Origin: Olavius algarvensis associated proteobacterium Delta 3 | Lineage (GTDB): Bacteria > Desulfobacterota > Desulfobacteria > Desulfobacterales > CAFBRK01 | NCBI GenBank assembly: GCA_903231505.1 | Contig: CAFBRK010000015.1 | Span: forward strand, 1 to 64,000 | Length of the DNA: 64,000 nt | Reading direction: 5' to 3' | Part shown: piece after piece, positions 16,949-26,283 of the stretch | Position numbering within the stretch: position 1 is the first letter of the stretch | Layout: every line of letters starts with the position of its first letter | The notes under the pieces: model-generated | Told to the model about the DNA's origin: nothing | Database searches by the model: none | What the model saw: the letters and a program-made list of their open reading frames with translations, nothing else | Made by a program: the position numbers and the translations under genes

Positions 16949-18688
16949 ATGAAAGTACAACTCAAAGATGCTTACAAAAAGTACACTCTGGACCAGGACA
17001 AAATCATGTCTCCCGAGGAAACGGTCGGCCATTTCCGGGAAAAGCTGGCTTCGGTGGATCTGGACATTTTAGAGGACGTCATCCGTATCGATAACGGCCG
17101 GCTGGATATCCCGGTCTACTTCAGTACCTGCGGCCGGGATGCACTTCAGATCATCGGCACCAAAAAACAGATGGGTAAGGGGGCAACCCCCCGACAAGCT
17201 GAAGCCAGCGCCGTAATGGAATTGGCTGAACGATTCAGCTTTTTCAGTTTTGCAAAGAATCCTGACAATTTCACAATGGGGACCTGGCGTGACATCGGCC
17301 CTGAAGCCATCCCGTTCGATCTCATTGCAGCCTCGGTCCATGAAGATCCCGATGCAGCAGGCCCGTCCCGCGAGATCTTTCAGGATCTACCGATGCAATG
17401 GGCCCGCGGGTACAATCTCACCCGTGAAAGAGACGTGCGCGTTCCCTTTGATTGGTTTTTTGCCATCAATGAATTCAACGGACCGTCTGCCGGCAATTGT
17501 CCGGAAGAAGCACTGTCCCAGGGGATCTGCGAGATCGTTGAGCGTCATGTGTCGTCCCTTGTCAGCCGAAATCGAAAGGTTGTCCCGCAGATCGACCCGA
17601 CTTCGGTGACCGACCCGGTCGTGAGTGGGATGATTGGAAAATACCGGCACGCCGGGATCGAGTTGATACTATCGGATTTCACTCTGGGCATGGGTATCCC
17701 ATCGGTCGGCGCCCTCGCCTACGACCCGTCCACATTTCCCTCGAAAAGCGAAATCGTCTGGACAGCCGGTACAACGCCGTCTCCCCTGAAAGCCCTGAGT
17801 CGGGCGATGACGGAAGTGGCACAACTGGGAGGAGATTTCAATACCAGTGCCAACTATGTCGCCAGTGGTCTCCCCAAGTTCACCGATCTCAGAGAGGCCG
17901 ATTTTGTCATCCGCCCCACATCCCTTTTCGCGGTAACGGACCTGCCGGATATCTCCGACGATAACATCCGGGTGGAGGTAAACAATCTGATCAATGCCCT
18001 TGCCGACCGGGGAATGGAGGTTATCGTACTGGATACGACCCATCCGCAACTGCAGATTCCGGCGTTTTACACCATCGTTCCGGGTGCGCACTTCAGGGAA
18101 CGGGCCGAAGGGACCAGCGTCGCCATGTTCACGGCAAAACTGGCAGTGGAAAATCTGCCAACGGAGCAAGCGCTCCGGGAGCTGGAGCGGATCGATTCGA
18201 CTATTCCCGGCAAATACTACATCAAATTTTATCAGGCCATGTGCCGAATGGCCACCGGCGAGCTGTCCACAGCATTGGATCTTTTGACTCAATCCCTGGA
18301 TTTAGATCCTAAGGCAGAAGATATTCCGAGTATCTACTCCTATATGGGGGTATGTTTGAAAGATATGGGACGATTCCGGGACGCGTTGGAAGCATTGTCA
18401 AAGGGGTTAACCTACGACCCGGACCGGACGGATATTTACAACATCATGGGATTTTGTCACTTCAAACTCAAGGAACATACGGACGCCATCGCCTGTTTCC
18501 GGAAAGTATTAAAGCGGAATCCGAGTTCTGCAATCGACTATGCCAATATCGCCTCCAACTACAGAGATATGGGGGAGACCCAGAAGGCCATCGACCACTA
18601 TGAAATGGCTCTCGCCTTGGATCCGGGAATCGAGTTTGCAAGAGACAACCTGAATCAACTGACACAGAATCCCCGGAAAGATTCCTGA
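16949..18688 (+). CDS. YcaO-domain protein with C-terminal TPR repeats
   Basis: 579 residues. About 1-390 is a YcaO ATP-dependent cyclodehydratase-type domain. It has the ATP/Mg-binding Glu motifs EASAVMELAERFSFF (85-99) and ALSQGICEIVERHVSS, and then ALSRAMTEVAQ. About 405-575 holds at least four TPR units (IYSYMGVCLKDMGRF, IYNIMGFCHFKLKEH, DYANIASNYRDMGET). I start at the ATG at 16949 (GGAAG 9 nt upstream), not at 16913. YcaO enzymes make azolines or thioamides on peptides and proteins; E. coli YcaO acts with RimO on ribosomal S12. No precursor peptide or TfuA gene is nearby, so a housekeeping substrate is more likely than a RiPP (inference). Confidence 0.88.
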   Translation: MKVQLKDAYKKYTLDQDKIMSPEETVGHFREKLASVDLDILEDVIRIDNGRLDIPVYFSTCGRDALQIIGTKKQMGKGATPRQAEASAVMELAERFSFFSFAKNPDNFTMGTWRDIGPEAIPFDLIAASVHEDPDAAGPSREIFQDLPMQWARGYNLTRERDVRVPFDWFFAINEFNGPSAGNCPEEALSQGICEIVERHVSSLVSRNRKVVPQIDPTSVTDPVVSGMIGKYRHAGIELILSDFTLGMGIPSVGALAYDPSTFPSKSEIVWTAGTTPSPLKALSRAMTEVAQLGGDFNTSANYVASGLPKFTDLREADFVIRPTSLFAVTDLPDISDDNIRVEVNNLINALADRGMEVIVLDTTHPQLQIPAFYTIVPGAHFRERAEGTSVAMFTAKLAVENLPTEQALRELERIDSTIPGKYYIKFYQAMCRMATGELSTALDLLTQSLDLDPKAEDIPSIYSYMGVCLKDMGRFRDALEALSKGLTYDPDRTDIYNIMGFCHFKLKEHTDAIACFRKVLKRNPSSAIDYANIASNYRDMGETQKAIDHYEMALALDPGIEFARDNLNQLTQNPRKDS

Positions 18689-18723
18689 AACCACGGATCT
18701 CCCGGGCAACGGATTATCACCGA

Positions 18724-19566
18724 ATGAAAGAACTAGACGATCTGCTTATTGTGGGGGTCCGTGCATCCCTGGCCGCCGGTGAGGCGATACTTGGCGTTTA
18801 TGAATCCGATTTTCAGGTAGACATTAAAGAAGACGGGTCCCCACTGACCCTGGCAGATCAACGCGCCCACGCGATTATCGATTCGGCACTGGAACCCACG
18901 GGGCTGCCGATTCTCAGCGAGGAGGGAAAGGACGTCCCCTACGAGCAGCGAAAAGCCTGGGAAGTGTTCTGGCTGGTGGATCCATTGGACGGCACGAAAG
19001 AGTTCATCCATCGGCGGGGAGAATTTACCGTCAACATAGCACTCATCGAAAACGGACGGCCGACATTGGGTGTGATTTATGTACCGACCGGGAACCGGCT
19101 CTATTTCGGTCACATCGAATCCGGTGCATATCGCACTCGAGGCGATTCCGCCGCGCTGGCGATTGCCTCTGCCGAATCATCGGAGAAGTCCATGTCCGCC
19201 CTGCTCAAAAACTCGGAGCGTCTGCCGATCGCCACAACGGATTCGCCGGTGCTCCACATCATCGGAAGCCGCTCCCACGCAACCGAGCACATGGAGCGCT
19301 TTCTGGAAGAAAAACGCCGGAAAGGCCGGGCGGTCCAGTTTGTTTCGGCGGGCAGCTCACTCAAATTTTGCCGGGTGGCTGAAGGAACGGCAGACGTTTA
19401 CCCCCGGTTCGGTCCCACGATGGAGTGGGATACGGCAGCCGGGCAGGCCGTTGCGGAATGCGCCGGCGCCGATGTCATCGAGCACCCGGCCGGAACCCCG
19501 CTTTCCTATAACAAGCCGGACCTGCATAATCCCTGGTTTATGGTGCGCCGAAAGACACGCCAATAA
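18724..19566 (+). CDS. cysQ: 3'(2'),5'-bisphosphate nucleotidase (CysQ-like)
   Basis: 280 residues of the inositol monophosphatase superfamily. The metal site is visible as LSEEGKDVPYE and WLVDPLDGTKEFIHRRGEFTVN, the latter the CysQ-specific form of DPLDGT. The C-terminal metal motif is MEWDTAAGQAVAECAGA. CysQ hydrolyses PAP to AMP and so clears a by-product of sulfate activation and other 3'-phosphoadenosine reactions. It starts 35 nt after the YcaO-TPR stop and probably shares its transcript. A CCGGTTTG-type octamer array begins immediately after its TAA. Confidence 0.9.
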   Translation: MKELDDLLIVGVRASLAAGEAILGVYESDFQVDIKEDGSPLTLADQRAHAIIDSALEPTGLPILSEEGKDVPYEQRKAWEVFWLVDPLDGTKEFIHRRGEFTVNIALIENGRPTLGVIYVPTGNRLYFGHIESGAYRTRGDSAALAIASAESSEKSMSALLKNSERLPIATTDSPVLHIIGSRSHATEHMERFLEEKRRKGRAVQFVSAGSSLKFCRVAEGTADVYPRFGPTMEWDTAAGQAVAECAGADVIEHPAGTPLSYNKPDLHNPWFMVRRKTRQ

Positions 19567-19846
19567 GGTTTGCCGGTTGGCCCGTGGGCCGGTTAGCCGG
19601 TTTGCCGGTTTGGCCGGTGAGCGGCTCGCCCAGGCTCACCCCTTGACGGTTGTGATTTGCCGCCTGCAGGAGGCGTCATTAGTCCCTCTCTGCAGGACGT
19701 TATTTATCGTTTTTCGATTTTATGGAACCAAAATCCGCAATTCAAAATCAAGGATCCCTGTCTCTTGGATCTTGCATCCTGAATCCTGCCTGACCGGCCC
19801 ACGGACCGACGGGCAAACGGGCCAACCGGCCAAACCGGCAAACCCC
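19567..19846. repeat. paired inverted 8-nt arrays (GGTTTGCC / GGCAAACC)
   Basis: The left array at 19567-19620 starts at the base after the cysQ stop: GGTTTGCC, GGTTGGCC, CGTGGGCC, GGTTAGCC, GGTTTGCC, GGTTTGGCC. The right array at 19796-19846 is the complement type: GGCCCACG, GACCGACG, GGCAAACG, GGCCAACC, GGCCAAACC, GGCAAACC. About 175 nt without a gene lie between. The layout is the same as at 5303-5516 but with a different unit. The remainder up to parA (19847-19914) shows nothing. Confidence 0.85.
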
Positions 19847-19914
19847 AGCGGGCAGCCTTTCCATGCTGCTTAAACCATAGTGAAGATGCCGATGCAGACT
19901 GTGGTATGCCACAT

Positions 19915-20700
19915 TTAGTTCGGCTCCCGCTGGAGTATCTCTTCCGCCAGCATCACGTAGTCGAGGGCACCGAAACTGCTGCGACGGTAATAGACAACCG
20001 GCCTGCCGACATCGGCGCTGTCGGCGATGGTTGTATTGGCGCGGATCACCGTGTCGAGTAGCTGCGGCCCATAAACATCATGGGCTTTGAGCTGCTCCAG
20101 GATGCGATGGCCAACCCGGGTGCGCTGATCGAACATGGTGGGGACGATGCCGGTGATCCTCAATCCCGGATTGATCTCCTGCCGTATCGCGCCGATGGTG
20201 TCCAGCAACTCATCCAGGGCTCCGAAGGCATACGGGTGGGTCTGGCATGGAATCAGGATTTCCGTTGCATAGGCCAGCACGTTGACCGTCAGAAGGGAAA
20301 GGCTCGGCGGCGTATCCAGGATAATAAACGGGTACTGTCCGTCCAGCCCGGCCATGGCTTCACGAAGTCGGTTTTTCCTGCCCGGTACATCCACCAGTTC
20401 GACTTCTGCTCCGGCAAGATCCACATGGGATGGGATAACGTCAAGGCCCTCCCATTGGCTTGGCACGACTGTCTCGGAAACGGGTTGCCTGTCCAAAAGA
20501 ACATTGTATACCGTCGGCGCTCCCGGATCGAGTTCAATCCCGATCCCCTTCGTCGCATTGAACTGCGGGTCCATGTCGACAACCAGCACGTTGAAGCCCT
20601 TCTGCTGCAGGGCAGCCGCCAGATTGATGACCGTGACGGTTTTCCCAACGCCCCCCTTCTCATTGGCCACTGCGATAATGCGAATTTTGTTTGCTGTCAT
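19915..20700 (-). CDS. ParA/Soj-family ATPase
   Basis: 261 residues with the deviant Walker A motif KGGVGKT (15-21), Walker A' region VVDMDPQFN and switch [18 protein letters not shown]. The length and motifs match chromosomal ParA/Soj or MinD-like ATPases that position cargo on the nucleoid. No ParB gene is adjacent. It instead follows the dynamin-like GTPase gene (44-nt gap, same strand), so it may position that protein or a membrane cargo (inference). A plain chromosome-segregation role is less likely without parB or parS. Confidence 0.88.
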   Translation of the reverse strand: MTANKIRIIAVANEKGGVGKTVTVINLAAALQQKGFNVLVVDMDPQFNATKGIGIELDPGAPTVYNVLLDRQPVSETVVPSQWEGLDVIPSHVDLAGAEVELVDVPGRKNRLREAMAGLDGQYPFIILDTPPSLSLLTVNVLAYATEILIPCQTHPYAFGALDELLDTIGAIRQEINPGLRITGIVPTMFDQRTRVGHRILEQLKAHDVYGPQLLDTVIRANTTIADSADVGRPVVYYRRSSFGALDYVMLAEEILQREPN

Positions 20701-20744
20701 GCTCCATTCCTCCTGTCGGTCCGGTCAGATGGTATGCTTTCGTT

Positions 20745-22982
20745 TTACGTTGGGTCGATTTGGGCGCGCAGGTTCGTTAATGCTGCGGTAATATCGGCAA
20801 CCTGTTTTTCGAGATCACCCAGCGTGTCCAGGGCATGCTGCTTTTCACTCTGTTCCGTGTGAACGAGTTTTACCATGGAGGATGAATCTGTGGCATACGC
20901 TTGAAAGCGGTCGGTCAGCGCCTCCTGCAGATGGCCGGATGTTGCATCGATGAGTTTGAGAAGGAACTGAAATTTGATGTTTTCCTTGTAGTCCTTGAAA
21001 TGGAATAGAATGGACCGTTCGGTTTCCCGTTTGATCCGCTGGAAACCGTCCCGCAGGGCCAACAGGGCTTCTTCACGTTCGTTTCGAAGCGGTTTCTTGA
21101 ATATTTTCTTGACCACTTTGACAACCTTGTAAATGCCCAGCCGCATCACGGCTTCGGTCCGGATCTTTGCGCTGTAGTGCATTTGAGTCCCTGCCGGCGA
21201 CAGCGCCAGGCTCGCCAGGTTGCGGATCGTCTCCATGTCCGGCAGGGTGACCGTTTGTTGCTCCCTCGCAGAAAGGGAGATCCCCACGCCGCCCATGGAC
21301 TGATCGTGTTCCAGCAAAGCGTCGCGGATCATGGCATCATAGGGTTCGGCAACGGTTTCGAGAGAGCTCTTGATCTTTTCTTCTTCCTCTCGGACGAAGC
21401 GGATCACTTCCGGATTGACGGATTCCGCCAGATACGTGTTGAGCGCCTGCCGGAATTCCTGAAAGACCAGATACATGGTGCTGGAGAAGCCGGCGTTGGA
21501 CACATTCTCCTCATAGTCTCCGAAGTTCAGCCGGTAGCCGTGAATAAAATCCTGTATACTTCCGACAATCGCCGTACTGCGTGGATCGAAGAACCTGTCG
21601 ACATCGGACTTTACCGTTTTTTGCACTTTCTGAACGGTCCCCTGCAACGTGCTGTTTATCATGGACCGGATCTGGTTCATACGTTCCTTGTGTCGGTTTA
21701 TTTTGTCGATGACGTCGGCAGCCCCTGTGGCGTCTCGCCCCAGAATATCGCTGTTGACCCGGATCCAGTCTGCGAGGCCGGCAACAATCACGGCAATCCG
21801 CTCCACATTGTTCGTGAGTAACAGGGATAGGCGCTCCTCACTCAGCTTGTGTTGAAACGCCTCCAGGAAGCGTTCCGATCCGTCATCGGAAAAAGCCACC
21901 AAGGATTTGTCGTTTTCCCATTGATCCAACCGCTGGTGATCCTTTTCAATAAGATCGCTCCGGCGCTCCCTGAACAGATTGAACAGAGCGGACAGAGTGT
22001 ATACTTCCGGACCGGATTTTATGAGAGTGATCTCTTCCGTAATTTTGCCGACCAGCGTCTTAAGATCCTCCAGAGAGTCGTGATCGCTGAAATCAGCATT
22101 CACGACAAAGAGAATATTGTGAAGAATCCCCATCTTCTTGATAATGTTGAGCAGTTTGATATCCGCCTGCCGCAGCCCGGTACGACTGCTGATAACATAG
22201 ACAATCAGATGGGTCATCAGCAGGTAATCCTGAATCATGGAGAGGTGAATCGGATTGGAGGAATCGCCGCCCTGGCAATCGGCAATTTCAATATTTCTGT
22301 CCAGATCGATCCCCGCGATATCCAGTTCGATGTCCTTCATGTAAACGGATCGGAAATCGTTTGCCACAAATTGTCGATGTTCATGAAACCGGCCCCCGGC
22401 GATTTCAAATGTGATCGATTCCGGTCCGATCAGATCCTTCATTTCATCGTAGCCCCGGACATAGCTCGATAGAAGCACGCTGTTGGCATCCCGGGAATCA
22501 CTGGTGATCAGGTGATCGGTCGTAAGCTGTGCGAGAGCGTCGGCAAGACCGGTTCGATCCTTTTCGCGCCGGATATCAAAGTCCCGGTTTTCGGAGCGCC
22601 AGGATAAATTCGGGAACAGGGCAGTTGCCAGATCGATCTCGCTGTTCACGTCATCCCAGGATTTCAAAAAGAGTTTGGCTTTAGTACGCCGGCCGCTCCG
22701 GACACGCGTCACGATGGATGTAATGACGCCGGCGCCCCGCTTTAGAAGGTCACCTTTCAGCAGAGAATTGATGAAGGTGCTCTTTCCGGATTTAATGGCA
22801 CCGACCACTGCAACCCGGAACACCTCCTCTTCGAGCTGACGCTGAATTCTTCCGCACGTGGCTTCCCAGTCTTCGAATACTCGGGGGTCCAACTCCGGCA
22901 TGGATGTTAACCGGGCGAACACCTCCTCCAGACTACGGGTGATTTCCTGCAGGTTCTTTTTCAGATCCCTGAAACGGTCCAT
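20745..22982 (-). CDS. dynamin-like GTPase
   Basis: 745 residues. The GTPase domain has a P-loop GAIKSGKST (61-69), a Thr-containing switch I (GVITSIVTRV), a G3 position written IADCQGGDSSNP in place of the usual DTPG, and a G4-like VVNADF. Long helical and coiled-coil stretches follow (about 350-520 and 640-745). A basic, hydrophobic patch near 620-640 (YKVVKVVKKIFKKPLRNE) could contact membrane. Bacterial dynamin-like proteins remodel or protect membranes. Pairing with a ParA ATPase is unusual. The altered G3 motif leaves the GTP hydrolysis rate open. Confidence 0.85.
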   Translation of the reverse strand: MDRFRDLKKNLQEITRSLEEVFARLTSMPELDPRVFEDWEATCGRIQRQLEEEVFRVAVVGAIKSGKSTFINSLLKGDLLKRGAGVITSIVTRVRSGRRTKAKLFLKSWDDVNSEIDLATALFPNLSWRSENRDFDIRREKDRTGLADALAQLTTDHLITSDSRDANSVLLSSYVRGYDEMKDLIGPESITFEIAGGRFHEHRQFVANDFRSVYMKDIELDIAGIDLDRNIEIADCQGGDSSNPIHLSMIQDYLLMTHLIVYVISSRTGLRQADIKLLNIIKKMGILHNILFVVNADFSDHDSLEDLKTLVGKITEEITLIKSGPEVYTLSALFNLFRERRSDLIEKDHQRLDQWENDKSLVAFSDDGSERFLEAFQHKLSEERLSLLLTNNVERIAVIVAGLADWIRVNSDILGRDATGAADVIDKINRHKERMNQIRSMINSTLQGTVQKVQKTVKSDVDRFFDPRSTAIVGSIQDFIHGYRLNFGDYEENVSNAGFSSTMYLVFQEFRQALNTYLAESVNPEVIRFVREEEEKIKSSLETVAEPYDAMIRDALLEHDQSMGGVGISLSAREQQTVTLPDMETIRNLASLALSPAGTQMHYSAKIRTEAVMRLGIYKVVKVVKKIFKKPLRNEREEALLALRDGFQRIKRETERSILFHFKDYKENIKFQFLLKLIDATSGHLQEALTDRFQAYATDSSSMVKLVHTEQSEKQHALDTLGDLEKQVADITAALTNLRAQIDPT

Positions 22983-23045
22983 GATGTGGCGCGCGGGGCC
23001 TCCGGTGTGTTAGAGTGTGGCCGGAACAGCCGAGAAGGCATGCGT

Positions 23046-23354
23046 TTAACTGTGGCCGACGTCCGGTCGGTAGTAAAACCCGCTAAGCAGAAATGACTTG
23101 CGCCGCTTCTTACACTGCTTTTGCCGGATTGTCAAAATGAATCCGGAGCGCTGGGTCGGTATCCGCAGGGTATCGTCCGATAATGAGCGCCCATGAACCC
23201 TGAGCTCAATTTCATAAAGGGCATGGATTGAACGAGACCGGAAACAGGCCCGCTGCAGAAGGATTTGATTGTATCCCGGCGTCACAGCGGCAAGAACACA
23301 CATCATATGTTTTAAAATCTGTCGTTTTGTGCTAATGTGCGATGCAGTCCACAA
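23046..23354 (-). CDS. hypothetical small basic protein, doubtful
   Basis: 102 codons on the minus strand upstream of the dynamin-like gene. The C-terminal half is basic and plausible as protein (ELRVHGRSLSDDTLRIP, RQKQCKKRRKSFLLSGFYY). The N-terminal part is less convincing and the start is not supported by a clear ribosome site. I recognise no family. It may be a real small gene, perhaps starting at the ATG pair near residue 17-18, or chance. The rest of the gap 22983-23415 shows nothing else. Confidence 0.3.
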   Translation of the reverse strand: MWTASHISTKRQILKHMMCVLAAVTPGYNQILLQRACFRSRSIHALYEIELRVHGRSLSDDTLRIPTQRSGFILTIRQKQCKKRRKSFLLSGFYYRPDVGHS

Positions 23355-23415
23355 TCAACGGCGGTCCATGCCATCGCCATATCCGTATCGACCCGACAGA
23401 GGAAACGTCATATTT

Positions 23416-23565
23416 ATGTCTGAGAAGCATCCTGAATGCCCTTTGTACAACCCGTTGAATTGCAAAGAGTACTACAATCCCAAGCTTTGCGCCTTTGTGC
23501 GTAAGGACAAGGAATGTTTAAAAAAGAAAAAGCCGAAGCCCCGGGCTAAAACAAAGAGCAAGTAA
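23416..23565 (+). CDS. small Cys-rich conserved hypothetical protein
   Basis: 49 residues from the ATG at 23416, with GAGG about 13 nt upstream. The N-terminal 38 residues carry five Cys in a regular pattern: C8 in EKHPECPLY, C15 in NPLNCKEYY, C23 in NPKLCAFVR and C32 in DKECLKK. They are rich in Tyr/Pro/Asn, which suggests a small metal-binding knuckle. The tail is a run of Lys/Pro/Arg (KKKKPKPRAKTKSK) that could bind nucleic acid. I recall similar short proteins from sulfate reducers, but no function. The longer upstream frame (from 23269) does not look coding. Confidence 0.65.
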   Translation: MSEKHPECPLYNPLNCKEYYNPKLCAFVRKDKECLKKKKPKPRAKTKSK

Positions 23566-23637
23566 CCATCCCACCGATTGGAATGCCCCCAGCGACGGCG
23601 GATGCAACCCGCGCAGACGTTTTCCCGTTGAATCCCA

Positions 23638-23842
23638 AAATCGGGTTTCAGGGCCCTTCCCGGGTTCGAGAGCAAGGCGGCAATTGCGTATTGAACCCAA
23701 ATCGGGTTTCAGGGCTCTTCTCGGGTTCGATAGCAAGGCGGCAAGACAGCCATAAAGCGGAGCGTACACGTTAGTACGTGAGCATTTATGGGTGGCTTGC
23801 AACGACGCTATCGGATCCGAGAAGAGCCCTGAAACCCGATTT
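23638..23842. repeat. large imperfect palindrome with an extra half copy
   Basis: The arms at 23699-23734 and 23807-23842 are inverted copies, 36 nt each with about two mismatches (left arm begins AAATCGGGTTTCAGGGCTCT). The 72-nt centre holds a second inverted repeat (GCCATAAA ... TTTATGGGTGGC, with CGTAC/GTACG at its tip). A direct half copy of the left arm lies at 23638-23683. The right arm overlaps the TAA of algH. The transcript of either strand would fold into one long hairpin, and the unit has the size and form of a MITE-like element. Confidence 0.85.
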
Positions 23843-24410
23843 AGGCGTGGCCGGCCGTGCCGGATAACAGCCCCGGATCGACCCCCAGCCCCTGGAGTGC
23901 CGCTTCCCAGCGTTGATCCGCCGGTGTCTGGAAGATGATTTCGTCGATCGCCGGGCTGGTCAACCAGGCATTCTGTTTGATTTCCGCTTCCAGTTGACCC
24001 TCCCCCCAACCCGCGCACCCCAGCATCAGGAGATACGCCGCGGGTCCGACACCCATGGCAATGGTTTCCAGAATATCGATCGTGTTGCTCATTCCCAGTG
24101 AAGCAGTCACCTGAAGGCATCCTTCCCAGTGAAACGGTGAACCGTGTAGCACGAAGACCTCTCCGATATGCACCGGACCGCCAATAAAGACCGGAGTCTT
24201 TTCGGCATGTATCGGGGCAGTGATTTTCAGTTCGTTGAATATAACATCGGCGGTAAGCGATTGATGGACCCTGTTGATAACGAGACCCAACGCGCCATCT
24301 GCCGTATGTTCGGATATGCAGGTGACTGTCTGAAAAAAATTGGGGTCCAAAAGACCCGGCATCGCCATCAGAAAATGGCCTTTTAAAGATTCGGATTGGA
24401 TCGTTTCCAT
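23841..24410 (-). CDS. YqgE/AlgH family protein
   Basis: 189 residues from the ATG at 24410, which has a GGAGGTGAG site directly upstream; the frame is open further but the family N-terminus is LKGHFLMAMPGLLDPNF, starting right here. Other family motifs are TADGALGLVINRV, VFIGGPVHIGEVFVLH, and YLLMLGCAGWGEGQLEAEI followed by AWLT. The family is widespread and named for effects on alginate regulation in Pseudomonas, but its molecular role is unknown. The stop codon lies inside a large palindrome that may end its transcript. Confidence 0.92.
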   Translation of the reverse strand: METIQSESLKGHFLMAMPGLLDPNFFQTVTCISEHTADGALGLVINRVHQSLTADVIFNELKITAPIHAEKTPVFIGGPVHIGEVFVLHGSPFHWEGCLQVTASLGMSNTIDILETIAMGVGPAAYLLMLGCAGWGEGQLEAEIKQNAWLTSPAIDEIIFQTPADQRWEAALQGLGVDPGLLSGTAGHA

Positions 24411-24865
24411 CTCACCTCCGGGCATGATGTTAAATAACGTTCCGATGTCGAGAAAGTATCGCCCGGTATCGATAGTTGTCAAGGAAGCTCTCATGTCATG
24501 TCCGTTCCGGGACACCGGCGAGAACGACATTTAAATTCGCGAGGTGAATTTATTTTGACACATCCTCGGATTACCGCCTATGAATGAAATCGCTCCGGGC
24601 TTTTATCAAACGCGGCAACACCGCTCATCGGGCCAAGGGGTTATCCGCATTTATGGCGGCGGGCGAATAGATCTATGCGAGCAGCACGTGGCAGGGTATA
24701 ATGAAGTCTCATCGGGACATCACATGCCAGGACCGGGGTGAATAAGGCCATTGCCCGCTCATTCCGAAACCCGGAACGGTTGGGAATGCATGTTTATGGC
24801 CTTTCGGCAGATTTGCTATTCCGTCAGGATCGGCACTTGGCATCTTAGGATCGAACGGGGGTACC
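24411..24865. other. intergenic region between algH and glycerate kinase
   Basis: No gene is seen in 455 nt between divergent genes. AAATTC/GAATTT at 24534-24552 forms a small hairpin. On the plus strand TTGACA (24555-24560) is followed 18 nt later by TATGAA (24579-24584), a fair promoter for the kinase. A TATAAT at 24697-24702 lacks a good -35. At about 24641-24665 there is a TTATCCGC...GGCGG fragment like the one next to the rpoZ and psd elements. Confidence 0.4.
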
Positions 24866-26209
24866 ATGGTCACCAGAAGTTCGACGCGTCGCAATATGCG
24901 ATCAGATGGTGAACACATTTTTCTGGCCGGTGTTGCGGCAGTCCGGGCCGACGCGGCGGTGTTCGAACACTGTCGAAGAAAAGCGGATCGACTCTATGTC
25001 GGTGATGACGGTTTTGATGTGAACCGGTTCCGCCGTATTTTTGTTGTCGGTGCGGGAAAAGCATCGGCTGCCATGGCCCGTGCGCTGGAACACATTTTAC
25101 CGACCGAAATTTCAGGCGGCGTTGTGTCGGTCAAATACGAACATACCGCCGTATTGAAGACTGTCCGCCAGGTGGAGGCGGGCCATCCGGTGCCCGACGC
25201 CCACGGTGAAAAAGCCGCGCAGTCCATCATCGAGCTGGTGCAACAGGCAGAGGCATCGGACCTGGTGCTCTGCCTGATTTCAGGGGGTGGATCGGCACTG
25301 CTGCCCCTGCCGGCGCCGGGTATCACGTTGGCAGACAAACAGGAGATGATTCGACAACTGCTCGCCTGTGGCGCGACCATCCACGAGATCAACACCCTTC
25401 GTAAACACACATCCGCCATAAAAGGCGGACGACTGGCGGAAGCGGCATATCCGGCCACGCTGATATCCCTGATCCTCTCGGACGTCATCGGGGATGATCT
25501 GGATGTGATCGCCTCCGGACCGACGGTCCCGGACACGAGCACCTTCCAGGATGCTCTGGCCATCGTCCATACCTATCGCCTTGACGAAAAGCTGCCCAAG
25601 CCGATCCTGGAGCATCTGGAGGCCGGCCATGACGGTCACCTTCCTGAAACACCAAAGACCGGCCATCACGCATTTGAACGGACCGTAAACCTGATCATCG
25701 GCAGTAATATGCAGGCGATCCGGGCTGCCGAACAAGAGGCCCGCAATAGGGGCTACCACTGTCTAATTCTCTCATCCCTGGTCGAGGGCGAAACACGCGA
25801 GGCCGCTCGATTTCACGGCGCCATTGCCAGGGAAATTCTAAACAGCGGGCACCCGATACCGAAACCCGCCTGCCTGATTTCCGGAGGAGAGACAACGGTT
25901 ACCCTCAAAGGAAACGGTATCGGCGGACGAAACCTGGAGTTCGCCCTGGCGGCCGCCATCGACATTGCCGAGCACGATGGCATTGTGATCCTCTCCGGGG
26001 GAACGGACGGCACGGACGGTCCGACGCCGGCGGCGGGGGCCACTGTAGACCACAACACGGTCAAAAAGGCGGCGGCCGTCGGACTGGACGCCCGGGAATT
26101 TCTGGAACGCAACAACAGCTACCCGTTTTTTGAACAGCTGGGCGATCTTATCATCACCGGTCCAACCGATACCAATGTGATGGACCTGCGGATCGTGCTG
26201 GTCCGCTAG
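24866..26209 (+). CDS. glycerate 2-kinase, MOFRL family
   Basis: 447 residues. The N-terminal kinase domain has [37 protein letters not shown] and [17 protein letters not shown]. The C-terminal MOFRL domain has [39 protein letters not shown] and [17 protein letters not shown]. Such enzymes phosphorylate glycerate to 2-phosphoglycerate and feed it into lower glycolysis. The ATG at 24866 has GGGGG 4 nt upstream; 24896 ([10 protein letters not shown]) is an alternative. It starts the dtd-dacB transcription direction. Confidence 0.92.
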   Translation: MVTRSSTRRNMRSDGEHIFLAGVAAVRADAAVFEHCRRKADRLYVGDDGFDVNRFRRIFVVGAGKASAAMARALEHILPTEISGGVVSVKYEHTAVLKTVRQVEAGHPVPDAHGEKAAQSIIELVQQAEASDLVLCLISGGGSALLPLPAPGITLADKQEMIRQLLACGATIHEINTLRKHTSAIKGGRLAEAAYPATLISLILSDVIGDDLDVIASGPTVPDTSTFQDALAIVHTYRLDEKLPKPILEHLEAGHDGHLPETPKTGHHAFERTVNLIIGSNMQAIRAAEQEARNRGYHCLILSSLVEGETREAARFHGAIAREILNSGHPIPKPACLISGGETTVTLKGNGIGGRNLEFALAAAIDIAEHDGIVILSGGTDGTDGPTPAAGATVDHNTVKKAAAVGLDAREFLERNNSYPFFEQLGDLIITGPTDTNVMDLRIVLVR

Positions 26210-26283
26210 CCCGAACATGGCATATCACTGCCCGGCCTGCCGGGGGTCCGGCACATGGTATCGTACTTGAGAAGGAACATCGG

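Noticed and set aside
23518..24120. 200-codon minus-strand frame through the palindrome and algH
   Set aside because: Its sequence comes from the repeat and from a shifted reading of algH.
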